DNA of 64,000 nt from Micromonospora radicis (GTDB lineage: Bacteria > Actinomycetota > Actinomycetes > Mycobacteriales > Micromonosporaceae): contig NZ_QXEC01000005.1 in the NCBI RefSeq assembly GCF_003583405.1, forward strand, positions 62,001 to 126,000, given 5' to 3'. This document shows, piece by piece, positions 28,923 through 38,104 of this stretch (within the stretch, counting starts at the first letter, position 1; each line of letters begins with the position of its first letter). A program made the position numbers and the translations under genes. Under the pieces are notes generated by a model. The model did no database searches. It had not been told where the DNA came from and worked only from the letters and a program-made list of their open reading frames with translations.

Positions 28923-29234
28923 TCAGAGGCCGAACACCTCGTCGGCGGTGGTGTCCCGGACACCGTCCACGAAGCCCTTGAACGCGGGGTCGTCGTGGCT
29001 GGCCGGCACGGTGGCGACGAGTTCACCGGTGGCCTGGGTGACCGCGTCGACCAGCGGCGGGAAATCGATCTCGGCATCGGCGAGGGTGTCGTCGTCGGCC
29101 TCGCCGAGGTTGATCACCTGCTGCACGTCCTCGGACGGGGTGGCGGGGTCGTCCGCCCAGTCCGCGCCGGCCCGGTAGCACTCGTCGTAGAGCGCGCGCT
29201 GGCTGTCGGTCCAGTCCTCGTGGTAGCTCTCCAT
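28923..29234 (-). CDS. Small acidic hypothetical protein
   Basis: This 103-residue, strongly acidic soluble protein (YHEDWTDSQRALYDE, PSEDVQQVINLGEADDDTL) has no signal peptide. I do not recognise a family. The ATG at 29234 is favoured because AGGGGG lies 6 bases upstream; a second ATG six bases earlier would place that sequence too close. It is upstream of, and on the same strand as, the two-component genes (101-base gap) but is probably independent. Confidence 0.65.
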   Translation of the reverse strand: MESYHEDWTDSQRALYDECYRAGADWADDPATPSEDVQQVINLGEADDDTLADAEIDFPPLVDAVTQATGELVATVPASHDDPAFKGFVDGVRDTTADEVFGL

Positions 29235-29322
29235 GCCCATCCCCCTGTGCGCCGGCCTGCCTTTCGAGCATGCCCGCCGCGGCGTCGGATCGGGCCGGTA
29301 CCGGAGGAAAACCGCGCTGGTG

Positions 29323-29363
29323 CGGTCGGGTCCGGCCCGGCGCCGCCGCACCGGACCCGACCG
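29323..29363. terminator. Terminator hairpin after the 860-residue membrane protein
   Basis: Perfect 13-base arms CGGTCGGGTCCGG and CCGGACCCGACCG enclose a 15-base loop. The hairpin lies 5 bases past the stop of the membrane protein gene on the minus strand, separating it from the small acidic gene. Confidence 0.7.
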
Positions 29364-29367
29364 GTCC

Positions 29368-31950
29368 TCACTCGCGGACCAGGCAGGTGACGGCGTTCGG
29401 GTGCACGGGGGGATCGGCGGGCCGCTCGGCGACCAGGGTGTAGCCGAAGCGCTGGCCGGTCCGTTGGGCGAAGCGGTTCTGGCTGTAGACGCAGATGGTG
29501 CCCACGTCGAGGCGTTCCAGCGCGGCACCCACCTCGTCGCGGTCCGGCCGTTCCGCGGCGGGCCCGCCGTTGGCGAAGCGCATCAGCAACAGCCGGTCCT
29601 GGGAGAACTGGGAGTTGATGTCGTACTCGACGAGGAAGAAGTCGCGGGGCAGCACGACCCGGGCCTGCGTGGTCATCAGCGGGATGGTCCGCATGATGCT
29701 GGCCGGTGCGAGCACCAGGCCGTCCGGACGGTCGAGGTCGATCACGAACTGTGCGATGGCCTGCCGCTCCGGCCGGATCTTCCAGGTGGGTTCCTCGTGC
29801 ACCAGCACCCCGCTGCGCTCGTCCCACATCGGGATGGCGTAGTTGGTGAACGAGGTGACGATGCCCGCGGCCAGCACCACGCCGACCAGGCCCCGCACCA
29901 CCTTGAACCGGGTGGGCAGCCAGACGGTGCACAGCAGCCCGATCAACGCCGGCAGGGCGAGCAGCCACGACACCCGCCAGAGCACCACCGAGATGCCGGT
30001 GACCGAACCCACCCACTCCAACACCCCGGGCACCAGCAACACGCTCAGGGTGAGGGCGCCGCCGGCCGCGAGCAGCGCCGGCGTACGGCGGCGGGCCAGC
30101 AGCGCACCGCACCACAACCCGAGCCCGCCGATGACCCCCACGATGCCGATCTCGAAGGTCCGCCGGTAGGTGTGCGCCGCGTCGTAGAAGTTGACGTCCG
30201 CCGCGGCCTCGTTGGCCGACGTACCCAGCACCAGCTGGGTGACCACCACCATCCCGACCGGATAGGTGAGGGCGGCGACCCCGGCGGCCAGCGCCGACTT
30301 CCAGCGCCCCACCAGCAGCATCATCAGGGCGGCCCCGCCGACCAGCAGCGGCAGGATGATCGCCGCGGTGGTGGTCAGCCCGATCGCGGTGATCGACAGG
30401 GCGACGATCAACACCAGACCCCGTTTCGACCGGTCGTCGAACCAGCGGGTCAGGTAGAGCCACATCAACGGCACGACCGCGGAGACGAACATCCCCTTGC
30501 CCTGGTAGAGCCGGGGTAGGTGGAAGGTGCCGAGAGCGGCGTCCGGGCCGCAGACCAGAGCGAGGAAGGCCACTGCGACGGTGAAGGCGAGCACCGGTCG
30601 GCGCGGCGCCCACCGCTGCACCAACCGCCACAGGGCCAGCACCGCGAGCACCGCGAAGGCCGGCAGCAGCACGTACCAGACGGCCGAGGCACCGGGTATG
30701 CCGAGGAGCCGGGCGAGCGCCCCGGCGAAGACCTCGACGCTGGCGATCGGTGGCTGCGAGGCCATCGCCGGGAGCACGTTCTCGCTGAACAGGAAGTCGT
30801 TGAGCGGAACGATGTCGCGCTCGGCCACCCACACCGAGCGGCCCACGTAGTAGATGTCGTCGGGGGTGCTGCGGGCCAGGTAGAGCGAGGCGACCGCCGC
30901 CACCGCCGCGATCAGCAGCGCGTACGCCGACTGCCAGGCGGTCGTGGCCGGGGCGGGCGGCCAGGTCGCCGGGGTGCTCCGCCAGGTCCGCCAGGTCAGC
31001 AGCACCGCTCCGACGGCGGCCACCAGACCGGCCGACGCGGGTACCCACCAGGACAGCCCCGCCCCGGCCGGGGTGCCCGCCACGCCGGCGGCGATCGCGG
31101 CACCGGTGCCGACCAGCAGCACCAGCGCGGTCCACCACCGCTGCGCGGCGGACATCCGCACGGCCCGGTCCGCCGCCGCCTCGACCGCCGCACCCTGCTC
31201 CGTAGGTCGGTCGGCAGCTCCCTGCTCCGCCGGTCGGCCGACAGTGTTCGGTGCCGCCGGTCGGTCGGCAGTGGCCGACGCCACCGCTCGGTCGGCGGTG
31301 GCCGACGCCACCGCTCGATCGGCGGTGGCCTGCGCCGCCGCGGCGCGGTCGACGGCCGGGTCGGTGGTGGCGTCGGCAGCCGAGCCGGCCGACGGCTCCG
31401 CCGCAGTGACGGTCGAGTCCGGCGCGCTCGGGTCCGACCCGCGCTGGTCCGACCCGTCCTGGTCCGACCCGTCCTGGTCCGGCTGCGGGTCGGCCGCCGT
31501 CGGCTGGCGGTCCGGATCGAGCGCGGAACCCGCGTCCGGGTCCGCCGGAGCGTCGGTCGCCGGCCCGGGCGCGGCGGCCCGGCGCCGGGCCAGGCGGCGC
31601 CAGCGCAGGCCCAGCCGGACCAGCACCGCGAGCACGGCCAGCACCGTGCCGGCCACCAGCCAGATCCGCAGGGTCAGCGACGGGGCGAGGCCCAGCGGCA
31701 GGGCGGCGTGGTAGAGCAGCGTCCAGAGCGCGAACGCCAGTACGGCGCAGTCCGTCAGCACGGCCGGAATCGCGGCGAACCCCGCCCGCAGCGCGCCCAG
31801 CACGGTACGGATCCGGCGGACAGCGGTGCCACGGGTCGTCGGCTCGGTGGTACGGAGCGGCGCGGAGCCGGTCGGCGCGGCGACCGGCGCGGGCGCGGAG
31901 TCGGCCGGCGCGGCGACCGGCGCGGGCGCGGCGACGGATTGGTCGGTCAT
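29368..31950 (-). CDS. Large polytopic membrane protein with a disordered insert (DUF6077/GT-C-like)
   Basis: This 860-residue membrane protein has two or three hydrophobic segments near residues 50-125, a long hydrophilic Asp/Ala-rich insert (about 125-265) with short repeats such as DQDGSDQDGSD and TADRAVASA, then about ten more membrane segments and a C-terminal soluble part. The loop RSTPDDIYYVGRSVWVAE followed by PLNDFLFSENVLPAMA resembles the acidic first loop of GT-C glycosyltransferases. I also recall similar architecture in actinobacterial DUF6077 proteins, without certainty. The insert is encoded by 30-base repeats around 31270-31330. ATG 31950 starts MTDQSVAAPAP; ribosome binding site support is weak. 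It lies 203 bases downstream of the tetR-like gene on the same strand. Confidence 0.75.
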   Translation of the reverse strand: MTDQSVAAPAPVAAPADSAPAPVAAPTGSAPLRTTEPTTRGTAVRRIRTVLGALRAGFAAIPAVLTDCAVLAFALWTLLYHAALPLGLAPSLTLRIWLVAGTVLAVLAVLVRLGLRWRRLARRRAAAPGPATDAPADPDAGSALDPDRQPTAADPQPDQDGSDQDGSDQRGSDPSAPDSTVTAAEPSAGSAADATTDPAVDRAAAAQATADRAVASATADRAVASATADRPAAPNTVGRPAEQGAADRPTEQGAAVEAAADRAVRMSAAQRWWTALVLLVGTGAAIAAGVAGTPAGAGLSWWVPASAGLVAAVGAVLLTWRTWRSTPATWPPAPATTAWQSAYALLIAAVAAVASLYLARSTPDDIYYVGRSVWVAERDIVPLNDFLFSENVLPAMASQPPIASVEVFAGALARLLGIPGASAVWYVLLPAFAVLAVLALWRLVQRWAPRRPVLAFTVAVAFLALVCGPDAALGTFHLPRLYQGKGMFVSAVVPLMWLYLTRWFDDRSKRGLVLIVALSITAIGLTTTAAIILPLLVGGAALMMLLVGRWKSALAAGVAALTYPVGMVVVTQLVLGTSANEAAADVNFYDAAHTYRRTFEIGIVGVIGGLGLWCGALLARRRTPALLAAGGALTLSVLLVPGVLEWVGSVTGISVVLWRVSWLLALPALIGLLCTVWLPTRFKVVRGLVGVVLAAGIVTSFTNYAIPMWDERSGVLVHEEPTWKIRPERQAIAQFVIDLDRPDGLVLAPASIMRTIPLMTTQARVVLPRDFFLVEYDINSQFSQDRLLLMRFANGGPAAERPDRDEVGAALERLDVGTICVYSQNRFAQRTGQRFGYTLVAERPADPPVHPNAVTCLVRE
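31266..31335. repeat. In-frame 30-base tandem repeat inside the membrane protein gene
   Basis: Two full copies plus a partial copy of a 30-base unit encode repeated ATADRAVAS peptides in the hydrophilic insert. Being a multiple of three, unit gain or loss would keep the frame. This would allow length variation of the insert between strains. Confidence 0.7.
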
Positions 31951-32153
31951 CGACACGGGCAGGTGTCCTTGTCGTCGTACGGGTAGGTGCGGCTCGGGCG
32001 GGCCGGGTCGCCCACCGCGGCGGCCACCACGCCGCGAACCACACCGAGAGTAGTAGTACGTCCGGCGAGACCGGTCGAGCCGACGCGCCAGACGAGGTCC
32101 GTCGCCCGGGTGCCGACGCCGGCACTGCCAGCGGTACCCCGGACCGGACCAGC

Positions 32154-32792
32154 TCAACCGGTGATCGGTGCCGCCCGTTGCCGGGGCAGCGTGTCCGGCG
32201 CGCCGAGCGCGAGCGCCACCGACTCGACCAGGTTCTCCAGGTAGCTGTCGGTGAGCGGGGTCCGGGCGATGGCGAGCCGCCAGTACAGCGGCCCGACGAT
32301 CAGGTCGGCCGCGACGCCCGGGTCGGTGCTGGCGGGCAGTTCGCCGCGGCGCACCGCCCGCTCGATCAGCTGACCGAGGATCTCCTGCTGCCGGGCACGC
32401 AGCACCCGTTGCAGCGTCTCGTCGATGGTCGGGTTGCGGGCCGCCTCGGCCAGCAGGTCCGGGATGATCTGCGAGGCCAGCGGGTGGCGCAGGGCGTGGG
32501 TCACCACCTGGAACAGCAGGGCGAGATCGCCGCGCAGCCCGCCGGTGTCCAGCGCGGGCAGCCGACCACCGGCGGCGGCGGCCACCACCTCCAGGACGAG
32601 TTCGAGCTTCGAACTCCATCGGCGATAGATCGCGGTCTTGCTGACCCCGGCCCGGCGGGCCACCGCCTCGATGGAGAGCCGGCCGTAGCCGACCGCGGCG
32701 AGTTCCTGCATCAGGGCGCGGCGGATGGCCGCGGTGATCTCCCCGCGGAGCACCGCCGCACCGGCTGGCGCACGCCTCTTCCCGGTCGTCAC
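32154..32792 (-). CDS. TetR-family transcriptional regulator
   Basis: This 212-residue regulator has an N-terminal helix-turn-helix (LSIEAVARRAGVSKTAIYRRW) and a C-terminal helical ligand-binding region of the TetR_C type (ATDP-like: DLLAEAARNPTIDETLQRVL). GTG 32792 is chosen, with GAAGAG upstream; the frame could also begin at 32834. It is divergent from the ABC exporter permease at 32972 with 180 bases between, so control of its own gene and of the teichoic-acid export genes is plausible. Ligand unknown. Confidence 0.9.
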   Translation of the reverse strand: MTTGKRRAPAGAAVLRGEITAAIRRALMQELAAVGYGRLSIEAVARRAGVSKTAIYRRWSSKLELVLEVVAAAAGGRLPALDTGGLRGDLALLFQVVTHALRHPLASQIIPDLLAEAARNPTIDETLQRVLRARQQEILGQLIERAVRRGELPASTDPGVAADLIVGPLYWRLAIARTPLTDSYLENLVESVALALGAPDTLPRQRAAPITG

Positions 32793-32829
32793 CTGGGACT
32801 CTTCTCGGCTGTCACGCAGAACAATGTAC

Positions 32830-32853
32830 CGCAAGGACGCTACGGTTGCGTCC
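32830..32853. promoter_or_regulatory. Candidate TetR operator in the divergent spacer
   Basis: GGACGC-N7-GCGTCC (32835-32853), overlapping CGCAA-N11-TTGCG (32830-32850), lies between the divergent tetR-like and ABC permease genes, about 120 bases before the permease start. Short imperfect palindromes of this kind are usual TetR sites. No experimental link. Confidence 0.35.
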
Positions 32854-32971
32854 CGACGTGTTTCGGACTACTGTCCACGCAGCGGCGAGGCGGCGCTCCC
32901 GGTACCAACACGCTAGATTCCATCGTCGCGAACGCACCCGCCGGCACGACAAGATCGGAGCGCCCATCCCC

Positions 32972-33871
32972 ATGGCCATCACGACGCTGGCCGATCCCGA
33001 CTCCGGCCTGCCCCCAGCCCAGCTGGCGGCCCGGCACGGGCTGCGCATGGCCGGCCAACGCCCCTCCCTGGCCAGCTACACCCGCCAGCTCTGGCGCTAC
33101 CGGCACTTCATCAGCGCGTACGCGAACGCCAAGCTGGCCGCCTCGTTCAGCAACGCCCGGCTCGGGCAGCTCTGGCAGGTGCTCACCCCGCTGACCAACG
33201 CGGCGGTCTACTTCCTGATCTTCGGTCTGGTGCTCCAGCAGACCCGGGGGATGGACAACTTCATCGCCTACCTGACCGCCGGGCTGTTCATCTTCAACTT
33301 CACCCAGACCAGCGTGCAGAACGGCACCCAGGCGATCAGCGGCAACCTCGGCCTGATCCGGGCCCTGCACTTCCCCCGGGCCGCCCTGCCGCTGGCCATC
33401 ACCACCACCCAGTTCCAGCAGCTGCTCGGCTCGATGATCGTACTGCTCGGCATCGTGCTGGCCACCGGCGAGCCGATCACCCTGATGTGGCTGACGCTGG
33501 TGCCGGCGGTGCTGCTCCAGACGGTGTTCAACGCCGGCCTGACCATGGTCGTGGCCCGGCTGGGCGCCAAGGCCACCGACCTCAAGCAGGTCATGCCCTT
33601 CGTCCTGCGGGCCTGGATGTACGGCTCCGGCGTGCTCTACAGCGTCGAGTTGTTCGCCGAGAACCTGCCGGGTTGGGCCACCGCCATCGTGCAGTTCAAC
33701 CCGATGCTTGTCTACATCGAACTGGCCCGGGTCGCGCTGCTGGAGAACACCCCGCTGCTCAACGACTCCCTGCCGCTGACCTGGCTGGTCGCGATCGGCT
33801 GGTCGGTCGTGATGGGCGTCGGGGGCTACCTTTACTTCTGGCGCGGCGAACAGGAGTACGGCCGTGGTTGA
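32972..33871 (+). CDS. ABC-2 type polysaccharide/teichoic acid export permease (Wzm/TagG)
   Basis: This 299-residue membrane protein has six hydrophobic segments after a cytoplasmic start (TRQLWRYRHFISAYANAKLAA), the arrangement of Wzm/TagG permeases. LGQLWQVLTPLTNAAVYFLIFG is the typical first segment. ATG 32972 follows GGAG at a slightly long distance. It overlaps the ATPase gene by 8 bases, so the two are translationally coupled and form one exporter. With CDP-ribitol synthesis and a polyol-phosphate transferase downstream, the cargo is most likely a lipid-linked teichoic-acid-like polymer. Confidence 0.93.
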   Translation: MAITTLADPDSGLPPAQLAARHGLRMAGQRPSLASYTRQLWRYRHFISAYANAKLAASFSNARLGQLWQVLTPLTNAAVYFLIFGLVLQQTRGMDNFIAYLTAGLFIFNFTQTSVQNGTQAISGNLGLIRALHFPRAALPLAITTTQFQQLLGSMIVLLGIVLATGEPITLMWLTLVPAVLLQTVFNAGLTMVVARLGAKATDLKQVMPFVLRAWMYGSGVLYSVELFAENLPGWATAIVQFNPMLVYIELARVALLENTPLLNDSLPLTWLVAIGWSVVMGVGGYLYFWRGEQEYGRG

Positions 33872-34682
33872 TCACCTGGCGATGTCCAACGACGTGACGG
33901 TGACCCTGCCCCGGGTCCAGGAGCGGATCCCGACCGTGGTGGTGGACGACGCGCACGTCGTCTACCGGATCCACAAGGGCGCCGCCGGCAACACCAGCCC
34001 GGTGGCCGCGCTCAAGCGGATGGTCAGCCGCACCTCGGCGCCGAACGTCCGCGAGGTGCACGCGGTACGCGGAGTCACCTTCACCGCGTACCGGGGCGAG
34101 GCGATCGGGCTGATCGGCACCAACGGCTCCGGCAAGTCGACCCTGCTACGGGCGATCGCCGGGCTGCTGCCGGTGGAGCGGGGCGCGGTCTACACCGAGG
34201 GCCAGCCGTCCCTGCTCGGGGTGAACGCCGCCCTGCTCAACGACCTGCCCGGGGAGCGCAACGTCACGCTGGGCTGCCTGGCCATGGGCATGTCGCCGGC
34301 CGAGGCGCAGCGCAAGCTGCCGGAGATCATCGAGTTCTCCGGGATCAACCAGCGCGGTGACTTCGCCTCGCTGCCGATGCGCACCTACTCCTCCGGCATG
34401 TCGGCCCGGCTGCGGTTCTCGATCGCGGCGGCCAAGCAGCACAACGTGCTGCTGATCGACGAGGCCCTGGCCACCGGCGACAAGCGGTTCCGCAAGCGCA
34501 GCGAGGCGCGGGTACGGGAGCTGCGGGAGAACGCCGGAACGGTGTTCCTGGTCAGTCACCAGCTCTCCTCGGTACGCGACACGTGTGAACGGACAATCTG
34601 GCTGGAATCGGGGCTTATCCGGATGGACGGGCCCACCGCCGAGGTGCTGAAGGAATACGAGGCATTCACCAACGGCAAGTAG
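33864..34682 (+). CDS. ABC transporter ATP-binding subunit (Wzt/TagH)
   Basis: This 272-residue ATPase has Walker A GTNGSGKST at 85-93, the signature TYSSGMSARLRFSIA, Walker B VLLIDEALATGD and the switch His in FLVSHQ. It lacks the carbohydrate-binding C-terminal domain of long Wzt proteins, so like TagH-short forms it probably does not itself read a terminal sugar. GTG 33864 with AGGAG upstream is preferred over ATG 33882. It pairs with the permease at 32972. A nested hairpin follows the gene. Confidence 0.95.
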   Translation: MVDHLAMSNDVTVTLPRVQERIPTVVVDDAHVVYRIHKGAAGNTSPVAALKRMVSRTSAPNVREVHAVRGVTFTAYRGEAIGLIGTNGSGKSTLLRAIAGLLPVERGAVYTEGQPSLLGVNAALLNDLPGERNVTLGCLAMGMSPAEAQRKLPEIIEFSGINQRGDFASLPMRTYSSGMSARLRFSIAAAKQHNVLLIDEALATGDKRFRKRSEARVRELRENAGTVFLVSHQLSSVRDTCERTIWLESGLIRMDGPTAEVLKEYEAFTNGK

Positions 34683-34692
34683 AGTTCCGATG

Positions 34693-34750
34693 AACGCGCG
34701 GCATCGCGCGGACGGCATCGCTCCGTCCGACCCCACGCGGGCCGCGCGTT
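34693..34750. terminator. Nested inverted repeat after the ABC exporter genes
   Basis: Outer arms AACGCGCGGC (34693-34702) and GCCGCGCGTT (34741-34750) enclose an inner stem CGGACGG/CCGTCCG (34709-34715, 34723-34729). It lies just after the ATPase stop and 83 bases before the CDP-ribitol gene, and may be a partial terminator or an mRNA-processing structure within the cluster. Confidence 0.45.
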
Positions 34751-34832
34751 ATCGTTCATTCCGTCGCCGTGTCGACGGAACCTTCCATTCACGTACCCCA
34801 CCGAAGCCATGCACCGAGAGTGAGGACCGGCA

Positions 34833-36335
34833 ATGACGCAGGACCAGACCACCGATTCGGGCACCACGCCGCAGAGCACGGCGCCGTGGCGACCCTCACG
34901 AACGGTGGCCGTGGTGCTGGCCGGCGGCACCGGCACGCGGCTCGGCCTCGGCATCCCCAAGCAACTACTGAAGATCGCCGGTAAGCCGATCATCGAGCAC
35001 ACCCTGGCCGTGTTCGAGGCCGCGCCGGAGATCGACGAGATCATCGTGCTGATGGCCAGCGGCCACGTCGCCGAGGCGCAGCAGATCGTCGACAAGGCCG
35101 GCTTCCGCAAGGTCACCAAGGTGATCGAGGGCGGCGACACCCGTAACGCCACCACCCGCGTGGCCCTGGACGCGGTCGGCGAGGCCGACTGCAACATCCT
35201 CTTCCACGACGCGGTCCGGCCCCTGCTCAGCGGCCGGATCGTCCGCGAGTGCGTGAACGCCCTCTGGACGTACCCGGCGGTCGACGTGGCCATCCCGTCG
35301 GCCGACACGATCATCCAGGTCGACGAGAACGAGTGCATCACCGACATCCCGGTCCGGGCCACGCTGCGCCGGGGACAGACCCCGCAGGCGTTCCGCTCCA
35401 GCACCATCCGGGAGGCGTACCGGCGGGCCGCGGGTGACCCGAACTTCGCCGCCACCGACGACTGCGGCGTGGTGCTGCGCTACCTGCCCGAGGTGCCGAT
35501 CAAGGTGATCGACGGTTCGGACGAGAACATCAAGGTCACCCACCCGGTCGACGTGCACCTGGCGGACAAGCTCTTCCAACTGGCCGCCGCCAAGGTGCCC
35601 CGGCTGGCCGACCACCGCGCCTACAGCGACGAGGTCTCGGGCCGCACCATCGTCGTCTTCGGCGGCAGCTACGGCATCGGCCACGACCTGACCGAGCTGG
35701 CCCGGCGCCACGGCGCCCAGGTCTTCCCGTTCAGCCGCTCCAGCACCGGCACCCACGTGGAACGGCCCGAGGACGTCGAGGCCGCGCTGAAGAGCGCCTT
35801 CGAGGCCACCGGCCGGATCGACCACGTGGTGGTCACCGCCGGCATCCTGGAGAAGGGCGCGCTGGCCGAGATGGACCAGGCGACCATCGACCGGGTGCTC
35901 CAGGTCAACTTCGTCGGCCCGGTGACGGTCGCCCGGCAGGCGCTGCCCTACCTCCAGCAGACCAAGGGTCAGCTGCTGCTCTACACCTCCAGCTCGTACA
36001 CCCGGGGGCGGGCGGACTACGCGCTCTACTCGGCCACCAAGGCCGCCCTGGTCAACCTGACCCAGGCGCTGTCGGACGAGTGGGCGGAGTTCGGCGTACG
36101 GGTCAACGTCATCAACCCGGAGCGGACCGCCACCCCGATGCGGACCAAGGCGTTCGGCAGCGAACCCGAGCACACCCTGCTCGCCGCCGAGACCGTCGCC
36201 CAGGCGTCGCTGGACGTGCTGATCTCGGATCTCACCGGTCAGGTGATCGACGTCCGCCGGCCGCCGGGGGAGGCGCCCGCCGCCGTGGTACCGGCCCAGG
36301 CCGGCCGAGCGGCCAGCACCGCCCCCGTCGGCTGA
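34833..36335 (+). CDS. bcs1: Bifunctional CDP-ribitol synthase: cytidylyltransferase plus SDR reductase (Bcs1-like)
   Basis: This 500-residue fusion has an N-terminal IspD/TarI-like cytidylyltransferase (VVLAGGTGTRLGLGIPKQLLKI near residue 30, GGDTRNATTR, FHDAVRPLL, RRGQTPQAFR) and a C-terminal short-chain reductase from about residue 270 (VVFGGSYGIGHDL, active site Y399 and K403 in YSATKAALVNL). This is the domain order of Bcs1 of Haemophilus influenzae, which reduces ribulose 5-phosphate and activates it to CDP-ribitol. It should feed the polyol-phosphate transferase that follows, for a ribitol-type teichoic acid. The ATG is preceded by GAGGACCGGCA. A Pro/Ala tail ends the protein. Confidence 0.9.
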   Translation: MTQDQTTDSGTTPQSTAPWRPSRTVAVVLAGGTGTRLGLGIPKQLLKIAGKPIIEHTLAVFEAAPEIDEIIVLMASGHVAEAQQIVDKAGFRKVTKVIEGGDTRNATTRVALDAVGEADCNILFHDAVRPLLSGRIVRECVNALWTYPAVDVAIPSADTIIQVDENECITDIPVRATLRRGQTPQAFRSSTIREAYRRAAGDPNFAATDDCGVVLRYLPEVPIKVIDGSDENIKVTHPVDVHLADKLFQLAAAKVPRLADHRAYSDEVSGRTIVVFGGSYGIGHDLTELARRHGAQVFPFSRSSTGTHVERPEDVEAALKSAFEATGRIDHVVVTAGILEKGALAEMDQATIDRVLQVNFVGPVTVARQALPYLQQTKGQLLLYTSSSYTRGRADYALYSATKAALVNLTQALSDEWAEFGVRVNVINPERTATPMRTKAFGSEPEHTLLAAETVAQASLDVLISDLTGQVIDVRRPPGEAPAAVVPAQAGRAASTAPVG

Positions 36336-36392
36336 CCCCACCCACGACCCGTCGACTCACCGACGCACACCGAGCGCGGAGGCTACACCGAG

Positions 36393-38087
36393 ATGCGTGG
36401 TGACCTGGTCAGGAAACTGGCCGCCCGGGGCCTGGCCACCGGTGTGGCCGTCCTGGCGTTCCTCGTGGTCGCGCTCACCGGCGCGACCGGCTGGGGGCTC
36501 GGTCTGGCGGTGCTCGCGCTCGCCGCCACCGTCTGGGAGCGGCGGGTACGCCCCGGCGCGGACAACGTCGCGGAGACCACGCTGATCGCGGCCGGGGTCC
36601 TGGTCGGCTATGCCCGGCAGCTCGACGCCGGTTTCGACCCGGCCCTGGCCGCGACCGCCCTGGTGCTGCTGGGTCTGGTGCTGGTCACCGGTCCGCTGCG
36701 CGACGCCGGGAACCTGGAGACCCGCACCGCCAATCTGCCGGTGCGGGCCTGGGCGCCGCAGGTCGCCGCACGCCTCGACGACGTGGTGGCCGGTCTGCTC
36801 GCCGGGCTGGCGCTCGCCGCCGGGATGGGCCTGCCCGCCTGGGTGGCCCTGGCGGCGAGCCTGCTGGCCGGTGCCACCGTCGGCGCGGTCGCGCTGCGCC
36901 TGGTCCGGCGCCGGTTCCGGCCGGGCACGGGCGGCTCACCGGTCGCCCGGGCGCTGCGCCGTCACCAGCCGGAGTTCGTGCTCTACTTCTCCGCCCCACC
37001 CGGTTCCGAGTACCAGGTCACCATGTGGCTGCCGTACCTGGAACGGATCGGCCGGCCGTTCCTGGTGCTGCTGCGGGAGCCGGAGTTCCTGCCCACCATC
37101 GCGGCGGCGACCACCGCCCCGGTGGTCTACTGCCCCACCCTGCGTGGGATGGACGAGATCGTGGTGCCGAGCCTGCGGGCGGCGTTCTACGTCAACCACG
37201 GCGCGAAGAACAGCCACTTCCTCCGCTTCAACCAACTCACCCACGTGCAGCTGCACCACGGCGACAGCGACAAGGCGTCCAGCGCCAACCCGGTGTCGGC
37301 GATCTTCGACCGGATCTTCGTCGCCGGTACGGCCGCCGTCGACCGCTACGCCCGGGCCGGGTTGAACATCCCGGCCGAGAAGTTCGTGGTGGTCGGCCGG
37401 CCCCAGGTCGAGGCGATCGAGGTACGCCGGGGCCCGGTGCGGTCGGCGAACCCGACGGTGCTCTACACCCCGACCTGGACGGGGCACCACGCCGACGCCG
37501 ACTACTGCTCCCTGCCGGTGGCCGAGAAGCTGCTGCGGCGGCTGCTCGACCGGGGTGCCACGGTGATCCTGCGAGCCCACCCGTACACCGCGCAGAACCC
37601 GTCCTCGGCCCGCCAGTTGGGGCGGCTGCACGACCTGCTCGCTGCCGACCGGGCGGGCACCGGCCGGCCGCACCTGTTCGGCGCCGCCGCGGCCCGGCTC
37701 ACCCTCACCGAGTCGGTGAACCGGGCCGACGCGCTGGTCTCCGACGTCTCCGGGGTCGTCTCGGACTGGCTGTACTCGGGCAAGCCGTACGCGGTGGTCG
37801 ACACCGGAGTGCACGGCGACCGGTTCACCGAACGGTTCCCGCTGGCCGCCGCCGGGTACGTGCTGCACCGCGACCTGGCCGACCTGGACGACGTGCTGAC
37901 CCGGCTGCTCGACACCGACCCGCTCGCCGATGCGCGCTGGGTGACCCGGCGGCGCTACCTGGGCGACTTCCCCGCCGAGGCGTACGCCGAGGGCTTCCTG
38001 ACCGCCGCCCGGCGTGAACTCGACCCGACCTGGGCCGCGCCGACGCCGCGCGCGGCCAGCGACGCGCCGCTCTCCCCCGCCACCTGA
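36393..38087 (+). CDS. CDP-polyol phosphotransferase (TagF/TarL type) with a membrane N-terminus
   Basis: This 564-residue protein has about six hydrophobic segments in its first 180 residues. A C-terminal Glyphos_transf domain then contains EFVLYFSAPPGSEYQVTMWL, HVQLHHGDSDKASSANP, VVVGRPQVEAIE, VLYTPTWTGHHADADYCSL and ADALVSDVSGVVSDWLYSGKPYAVV. The QLHHGDSDK and SDVSGVVSDWL segments correspond to the catalytic His and CDP-polyol-binding motifs of TagF. It should polymerise or attach polyol phosphates from CDP-ribitol or CDP-glycerol. TagF is usually membrane-associated through amphipathic helices rather than several membrane spans, so the N-terminus is unusual. ATG with GGAGG upstream. Confidence 0.88.
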   Translation: MRGDLVRKLAARGLATGVAVLAFLVVALTGATGWGLGLAVLALAATVWERRVRPGADNVAETTLIAAGVLVGYARQLDAGFDPALAATALVLLGLVLVTGPLRDAGNLETRTANLPVRAWAPQVAARLDDVVAGLLAGLALAAGMGLPAWVALAASLLAGATVGAVALRLVRRRFRPGTGGSPVARALRRHQPEFVLYFSAPPGSEYQVTMWLPYLERIGRPFLVLLREPEFLPTIAAATTAPVVYCPTLRGMDEIVVPSLRAAFYVNHGAKNSHFLRFNQLTHVQLHHGDSDKASSANPVSAIFDRIFVAGTAAVDRYARAGLNIPAEKFVVVGRPQVEAIEVRRGPVRSANPTVLYTPTWTGHHADADYCSLPVAEKLLRRLLDRGATVILRAHPYTAQNPSSARQLGRLHDLLAADRAGTGRPHLFGAAAARLTLTESVNRADALVSDVSGVVSDWLYSGKPYAVVDTGVHGDRFTERFPLAAAGYVLHRDLADLDDVLTRLLDTDPLADARWVTRRRYLGDFPAEAYAEGFLTAARRELDPTWAAPTPRAASDAPLSPAT

Positions 38088-38104
38088 GTCACGCCGGCCG
38101 CCGG

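Noticed and set aside
29114..32125. A 1003-codon minus-strand open frame over the large membrane protein
   Set aside because: Translation is Arg/Gly/Ala-rich without structure; the overlapping frame 29368-31950 has membrane segments and conserved-looking loops.
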